DNA of 64,000 nt from Arcobacter siniprincipis (GTDB lineage Bacteria > Campylobacterota > Campylobacteria > Campylobacterales > Arcobacteraceae): the NCBI RefSeq assembly GCF_048571125.1, contig NZ_CP182343.1, forward strand, positions 1,736,001-1,800,000, given 5' to 3'. This document shows, piece by piece, positions 60,038-64,000 of the stretch. The notes beneath the pieces are model-generated. The model searched no databases. It was not told the origin of the DNA and was given only the letters and a program-made list of their open reading frames with translations. Both the position numbers and the translations under genes were made by a program. Position 1 is the first letter of the stretch; the number at the start of each line of letters is the position of its first letter.

Positions 60038-60843
60038 AGTCTCTCTACAGCGTTAATAGCTTCTTGAACTTTTATCGCTTGAAAATGTTCTTTTACATCA
60101 TGACATCTCACAATTGAAGCACCATTTTTAATTGATTCCAAGTGAATAGCTAAAGTACCAGGAAGTCTATCTTCTGGAGTTGACTCTACAATAGAATTTA
60201 TCATAGACTTTCTACTTGCTGCCATTAATAACTCAAATCCAAAATGACTAAAATAATTTAAGTTTTTGATAAGTGATAAATTGTGTTCTAAATTTTTTCC
60301 AAAGCCAATACCTACATCTAAAATAATATCTTTTATTCCAAAACTTTTTGCTTTTTCAACTCTTTTTTTAAAAAAATTATCAATATCCAAAATCACATTT
60401 TTGTATTTTGGACTTTGTTGCATATTTTCTGGATTATTTTGCATATGCATGATAATTACCTCTGCATTATATTTTGAAGCTACCTTACAAACTTCATCAT
60501 TTTCTAGTCCTGTAATATCATTAACTATACTAAAGCCTTTACATAATGCATAATCTAACACTTTAGGTTCATATGAATCTAAAGAAAACTTAACTTTTTC
60601 ATATAACTTTTCTTCATAGATTAAATCAATAATTGGTTTTACTCTACTTAATTCTTCTTCAACTGAAACGGCAATACTTCCTGGACGACTTGAAACTCCA
60701 CCTAAATCAATTATATTTGCTCCATCACTTATCATTTGTTCTATTTTTAAAATTGCACTTGAACCGTAAAATCTACTATTTTTGAAAAAAGAGTCTTCAT
60801 TAGCATTAATAATACCCATAATTTTTGTTTTATTAGTTTTCAT
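60034..60843 (-). CDS. folP: dihydropteroate synthase
   Basis: A 269-residue folate enzyme joining pABA to the pterin diphosphate. The pterin-binding motifs are present in somewhat altered form: IMGIINANEDSF (usually NVTPDSF), IIDLGGVSSRPGS (usually GGESTRPG), VNDITG, and DVGIGFGK. Sulfonamide-loop residues near SRKS are retained. It is followed by none of its usual partners. The gene order lysC–hobA–holB–folP is a known Campylobacterota set. It begins 25 bases after holB. Confidence 0.94.
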   Translation of the reverse strand: MKTNKTKIMGIINANEDSFFKNSRFYGSSAILKIEQMISDGANIIDLGGVSSRPGSIAVSVEEELSRVKPIIDLIYEEKLYEKVKFSLDSYEPKVLDYALCKGFSIVNDITGLENDEVCKVASKYNAEVIIMHMQNNPENMQQSPKYKNVILDIDNFFKKRVEKAKSFGIKDIILDVGIGFGKNLEHNLSLIKNLNYFSHFGFELLMAASRKSMINSIVESTPEDRLPGTLAIHLESIKNGASIVRCHDVKEHFQAIKVQEAINAVERL

Positions 60844-60868
60844 GAAATCTCACTTTTTTGAAGTTTTA

Positions 60869-61492
60869 TTATCTGTGTTTTCTATGAATAATTGTAAGAA
60901 GTAGAGTAGTTAAGATGTTAATGGGTCTTGAGTTTAACTCCAAAAGTTTTATTCCATTTGAGAAAACATCTAACTCTTTTTGAGTTAATTTTATTTTTTG
61001 TAAATTAATTTTAATCATTACTGATTCTATAATAGCTTTTGCTTCTTTTTTACCAATTTTTTGATTATCCTTTAAAAATTGATATAAACTTTTTAAATCC
61101 ATTCGAAAAAAATCAAAATCAATATCAACTCTATCTATTTTACTTTTAAGATATTTATGTGGCATTCGTGAAAGAATAGTAGGTAAAATATTAGATTTTG
61201 ATGTTGTGATAATAACAAAAACTATATTTCTGGGTGGTTCTTCTAATACTTTTAGTAAAGAGTTTTGAGCCTCAACTCTAAAACTATTGCCACAAAGAAC
61301 TATATATTTTGTTTCATTTGATGAAATATAAGCTTCTTTAATAACTTGTTGAGCTTGAGCTGTTAAAAAATCATCTTTTTCTTCATTTCTTACAATCCTA
61401 TAACTATGTGAAGGAAAGGAAGGAATTAGACTATTTAAAGTTTCATCTATATTATTAACAATTAGTATACTTGAACTATTAATATTAATCAA
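60869..61492 (-). CDS. holB: DNA polymerase III delta' subunit
   Basis: A 207-residue clamp-loader subunit. It has a VLCGNSFRVEAQNSLLKVLEEPP core with the sensor/box VII (LLKVLEEPP) characteristic of HolB, and TILSRMPHKYLKS with the SRC-like sensor in which the Cys is Met. It lacks the zinc fold and the P-loop of larger delta' proteins and is short, as is usual in this phylum. It is encoded 2 bases after hobA. Confidence 0.88.
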   Translation of the reverse strand: MININSSSILIVNNIDETLNSLIPSFPSHSYRIVRNEEKDDFLTAQAQQVIKEAYISSNETKYIVLCGNSFRVEAQNSLLKVLEEPPRNIVFVIITTSKSNILPTILSRMPHKYLKSKIDRVDIDFDFFRMDLKSLYQFLKDNQKIGKKEAKAIIESVMIKINLQKIKLTQKELDVFSNGIKLLELNSRPINILTTLLLTIIHRKHR

Positions 61493-61494
61493 TT

Positions 61495-62046
61495 TTAACT
61501 CTCAACATTAATCTCAGCAAAAAGAGCTGCACTTAAGGTTTTATTATATAATCTAAACATCTGTAAAAGTTTCATATCTAAAGCTATATCGCTACTTTTT
61601 AAATTAAAAGCATCTTGTTTTTCTTCATCAAAAAGCCAAAGAAAAGAGTATTTAGAAACTTTTGGTATAAAAGCTCTTGCATCTTGACTTCTTCCTATAT
61701 ACCAAAAACAATATCCATTTGGAAAAGAGATATTTAACATATCTTTTAAATAATTTACATCATCTTCATTTTGAACATTGTCCATTAATTTATAAAATGA
61801 TTTAAAATCATAAAAAGGCAAATATGGCCTATTTAAACTTTTTTTATTTATATTTGTAAGAATGTACTCTAAAAACCAATTTCTCTCATCATCACTTATA
61901 ACAATAACAGAACAACCTTTATCTAAAATACTTAATACAGACTTAGCAACTAAAGGTGTCCATTCATATTTTTTTTCTTCTAACCAAGGAGATAATAACT
62001 TATCATCCCTGATTGTATCAACAGTCCAATTTAAAAACTCTTGCAC
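61495..62046 (-). CDS. hobA: DnaA initiator-associating factor
   Basis: A 183-residue protein that helps DnaA oligomerise at oriC, found only in Campylobacterota. The N-terminus FLNWTVDTIRDDKLLSPWLEEKKYEW, broken here as FLNWTVDTIR then DDKLLSPWLEE, and the NRPYLPFYDFKS and CFWYIGRSQDARA blocks are the family's most conserved. The fold is a Rossmann-like tetramer. It is encoded between lysC (2 bases) and holB (2 bases). Confidence 0.92.
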   Translation of the reverse strand: MQEFLNWTVDTIRDDKLLSPWLEEKKYEWTPLVAKSVLSILDKGCSVIVISDDERNWFLEYILTNINKKSLNRPYLPFYDFKSFYKLMDNVQNEDDVNYLKDMLNISFPNGYCFWYIGRSQDARAFIPKVSKYSFLWLFDEEKQDAFNLKSSDIALDMKLLQMFRLYNKTLSAALFAEINVES

Positions 62047-62048
62047 TT

Positions 62049-63257
62049 CTATTTATCCAAATCATATGCATCATGTAAAGCACGAACTGCTAACTCTGCA
62101 TATTTTTCTTCAACTATCACTGAAATTTTTATCTCACTAGTTGAGATTATTCTTATATTAATATTTTCATTAGCTAATGCTGTAAAAGCTTTAGAAGCAA
62201 CACCCGTATGAGACTTCATACCAACACCCACTATTGAAACTTTACAAATTTTTTCATTGTAATCAAATTTTTCAACTTCATCTTCAAATTTATGCATAAT
62301 CGTTTTACAAATTTCTAAATCAGTTGTTGGAATTGTAAAGTCCAAAGATGTTTTTCCATCTACTGCAACTGTTTGAACTATCATATCAACATTAATATTT
62401 GCATCTGCTAGTGCTGTAAAAATATATGATGCAATTCCAGGTCTATCTGTAACTCCATACATACCAACTCTTACTTGATTTTTATCCAAAGCAATACCAC
62501 TTACTATTGGCTGTTCCATTATATTCTCTTCCTTTGTTATTAAAGTACCTTCTACTTCTGGAGTAAAACTACTTCTTGATATTAAATTTACATTTAATTT
62601 TTTTGCCATTTCTACAGATCTATTTTGTAAAACTTTTGCACCTAAACTTGCTAACTCCAACATCTCATCATATGAAATTTTATCAAGTTTTCTGGCTTTA
62701 GGCTCTATTCTAGGGTCTGTAGTATATATACCATCAACATCTGTATATATCTCACATACATCTGCTTCTATTGCACCCGCAATCGCAACGGCTGTCAAAT
62801 CTGAACCACCCCGTCCAAGTGTAGTTACTCTACCTTTTTGCGTAACACCTTGAAAACCAGCAACTACAACAACTTTACCTTCAGATATTGATTCTTTCAT
62901 ATTTTTTGTATCTATATACTCAATTCTAGCTTTTGTATGTCTTTCATCTGTTACGATTCCAGCTCTCCCACCACTCATTGAAATAGCACTATAACCAGCT
63001 TCATTTAAAGCAATAGATAGTAAAGCTGATGTGACTCGTTCACCTGAACTTAATAACATATCCATTTCAGAAGGACTAGGCATTTTTGAATAACTTTCAG
63101 CATATTCAATTAACTTATTAGTTTCACCACTCATTGCAGAAACTACTGCAATAACATCATGACCTTCATCTTTTATTTTTTTTATAATTGTTGCAACATT
63201 TTGAATTCGCTCTAAGGTACCAACACTCGTACCACCAAATTTTAATACTTTTAACAT
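62049..63257 (-). CDS. lysC: aspartate kinase
   Basis: A 402-residue kinase that opens the lysine/threonine/methionine pathways. The N-terminal KFGGTSVG (6–13), the TLGRGGSDLTAVA substrate region and DVDGIYTTDPR are present. Two ACT domains follow (about 260–400; VGMYGVTDRPGIAS and VGVGMKSHTGVAS) that bind lysine or threonine for feedback control. Alone it is monofunctional. The operon continues into hobA, holB and folP. Confidence 0.96.
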   Translation of the reverse strand: MLKVLKFGGTSVGTLERIQNVATIIKKIKDEGHDVIAVVSAMSGETNKLIEYAESYSKMPSPSEMDMLLSSGERVTSALLSIALNEAGYSAISMSGGRAGIVTDERHTKARIEYIDTKNMKESISEGKVVVVAGFQGVTQKGRVTTLGRGGSDLTAVAIAGAIEADVCEIYTDVDGIYTTDPRIEPKARKLDKISYDEMLELASLGAKVLQNRSVEMAKKLNVNLISRSSFTPEVEGTLITKEENIMEQPIVSGIALDKNQVRVGMYGVTDRPGIASYIFTALADANINVDMIVQTVAVDGKTSLDFTIPTTDLEICKTIMHKFEDEVEKFDYNEKICKVSIVGVGMKSHTGVASKAFTALANENINIRIISTSEIKISVIVEEKYAELAVRALHDAYDLDK

Positions 63258-63274
63258 TTAATTCATAATCCTTT

Positions 63275-63778
63275 TTAAATATAACCTTCTTTTTTAAAAT
63301 ACTTCAATACTTGCTTATAAACTGTTCTTTTGAAAAAAGTTATATAATCATAAATATTTTTTGTTGGAACAAATTTATATTCACTAAATTCAGGTGTGTG
63401 ATGTGTATAAATATCTATTTTCGCACCGTCATTTAATTTTACTAAATAATACTTTTGTATTTGACCATCATATGGTTTCATTTTCTCAGCAATTGCTGGA
63501 GGGAAATCATAACTTACCCACTCAGGATACTCTGCAATTATTTTAATATCATTAGTACCAATTTCCTCTTCTAATTCTCTAAATAAAGCTTCTTTAGCTG
63601 TTTCACCATCATCAATTCCACCTTGAGGAAATTGCCATGCATTTTCGACATCAGTTCTTGAAGCTATGAAAAGTTCGCATTTTTGAGGATACTTTGCTGA
63701 TAAAACAATTGCTGCTACATTAGGTCTATAATTTTTACCACTCACATTTGTAGGTATATTCTCACTTTTATCAATCAT
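63275..63778 (-). CDS. rppH: RNA pyrophosphohydrolase / dinucleoside polyphosphate hydrolase (NUDIX)
   Basis: A 167-residue NUDIX hydrolase. The box is complete: Gly53 x5 Glu59 x7 Arg67-Glu68, then Glu71/Glu72 and Gly74. The WQFPQGGID and FEWVSYDFPP-like segments (here EWVSYDFPPAIA) match the RppH/NudH type, which removes 5' pyrophosphate from mRNA or hydrolyses Ap4A/Ap5A. It diverges from hemW and is followed by lysC (17 bases). Confidence 0.92.
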   Translation of the reverse strand: MIDKSENIPTNVSGKNYRPNVAAIVLSAKYPQKCELFIASRTDVENAWQFPQGGIDDGETAKEALFRELEEEIGTNDIKIIAEYPEWVSYDFPPAIAEKMKPYDGQIQKYYLVKLNDGAKIDIYTHHTPEFSEYKFVPTKNIYDYITFFKRTVYKQVLKYFKKEGYI

Positions 63779-63787
63779 AAATATCTT

Positions 63788-63808
63788 TTCCCTTATAATA
63801 AGGGAAAT
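63788..63808. promoter_or_regulatory. inverted repeat between nudH/rppH and hemW
   Basis: TTTCCCTTA … TAAGGGAAA, a perfect 9-bp repeat around a 3-base centre, in the 56-base divergent region. It may be a dimer-binding operator or a 5' hairpin; TAGGA at 63823–63827 precedes the hemW start. Confidence 0.4.
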
Positions 63809-63834
63809 ATTATAATAAACTTAGGATTAAAAAT

Positions 63835-64000
63835 TGCTTTTATACATACATATTCCATTTTGTGATAGTAAATGCTTTTATTGCGCATTTAACTCATATG
63901 TAGATAGATTTCACTTGAAACAAACTTATATGAAAGCTATTGAGAAACAACTAATTTACGACATTGAACACTATTTAAAAGATGAAAAGATAGAGACAGT
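63835..64000 (+). CDS. hemW: radical SAM haem chaperone HemW (5' part)
   Basis: An open frame that runs off the right edge. From a TTG start (63835), preceded by AGGATTAAAAA, it reads LLYIHIPFCDSKCFYCAFNS, the N-terminus of HemN/HemW radical-SAM proteins with CxxxCxxC at residues 10–17. The extra Cys that follows CxxxCxxC in HemN (CGC) is absent (CAF), which fits HemW, a haem chaperone, and the true hemN lies at 23921–25300. The gene order hemW–nudH–lysC supports this. Confidence 0.88.

Overview
The window looks like chromosomal DNA of a low-GC member of Campylobacterota, most likely an Arcobacteraceae (Arcobacter-like) species. The evidence is the very AT-rich base composition, the tight strand-switching gene packing, the Campylobacterota-specific DnaA partner HobA next to lysC/holB/folP, the futalosine-pathway enzyme MqnC, RibBX, many 'SHQLKQPL/SHEWRQPL'-type histidine kinases, and gene orders that, as I remember it, match Campylobacter jejuni (metG–small protein–fbp–mobB–lipoprotein–slt–yggT–gltX, and hemW–nudH–lysC–hobA–holB–folP). 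I see no prophage, IS element, CRISPR array or rRNA. It is mostly core genome with a few accessory islands.

Layout. 1–3694: end of an unknown gene, then a Cache-domain hybrid-like histidine kinase and a receiver–kinase protein. 3714–4214: gamma-carbonic-anhydrase-like hexapeptide protein. 4278–10384: one tight minus-strand operon with a consensus-like promoter, encoding an M20 peptidase, a RimK-type ATP-grasp ligase, a second ATP-grasp fused to helix-hairpin-helix repeats, and an M14 carboxypeptidase. This is the best candidate for an undescribed system (peptide or protein-tail ligation and trimming). 10576–16276: argG, an S4 RNA-binding protein with a near-leaderless start, trpD, tsaE, lptB, a receiver protein with a dead GGDEF domain, kdsB. 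16289–21737: PAS kinase, polA, response regulator with a perfect sigma70 promoter, two small proteins. 21811–26207: argF–hemN–Fe-S protein–lgt operon. 26409–29320: anaerobic ribonucleotide reductase, whose glycyl-radical tail is a separate overlapping 54-residue gene, and nrdG. 29297–31196: two-component pair. 31198–36276: hemB, then ribA–rsmG–small proteins–glyS–lipoprotein.

36301–38484 holds a small protein that is a paralogue of the N-terminal domain of a hemD fusion, a ComEA-like protein and a nucleoside deoxyribosyltransferase. 38568–38731: tRNA-fMet and tRNA-Gln behind a perfect promoter. 38850–45495: RibBX, PEP carboxykinase and the three-subunit sodium-pumping oxaloacetate decarboxylase (oadGAB), which together connect oxaloacetate, PEP and sodium-motive force. 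45790–46446: stand-alone S24/CI-type repressor. 46443–55740: a core segment in which several proteins look like retired enzymes: a MurF-like protein without ATP loop, a lytic transglycosylase without its catalytic Glu, a GluRS without HIGH/KMSKS, and an M16 protein without HxxEH. 55748–63778: mqnC, bamA, tyrA, folP, holB, hobA, lysC, nudH. The window ends inside hemW.

All identifications are from reading motifs and family resemblance. No database search was run.
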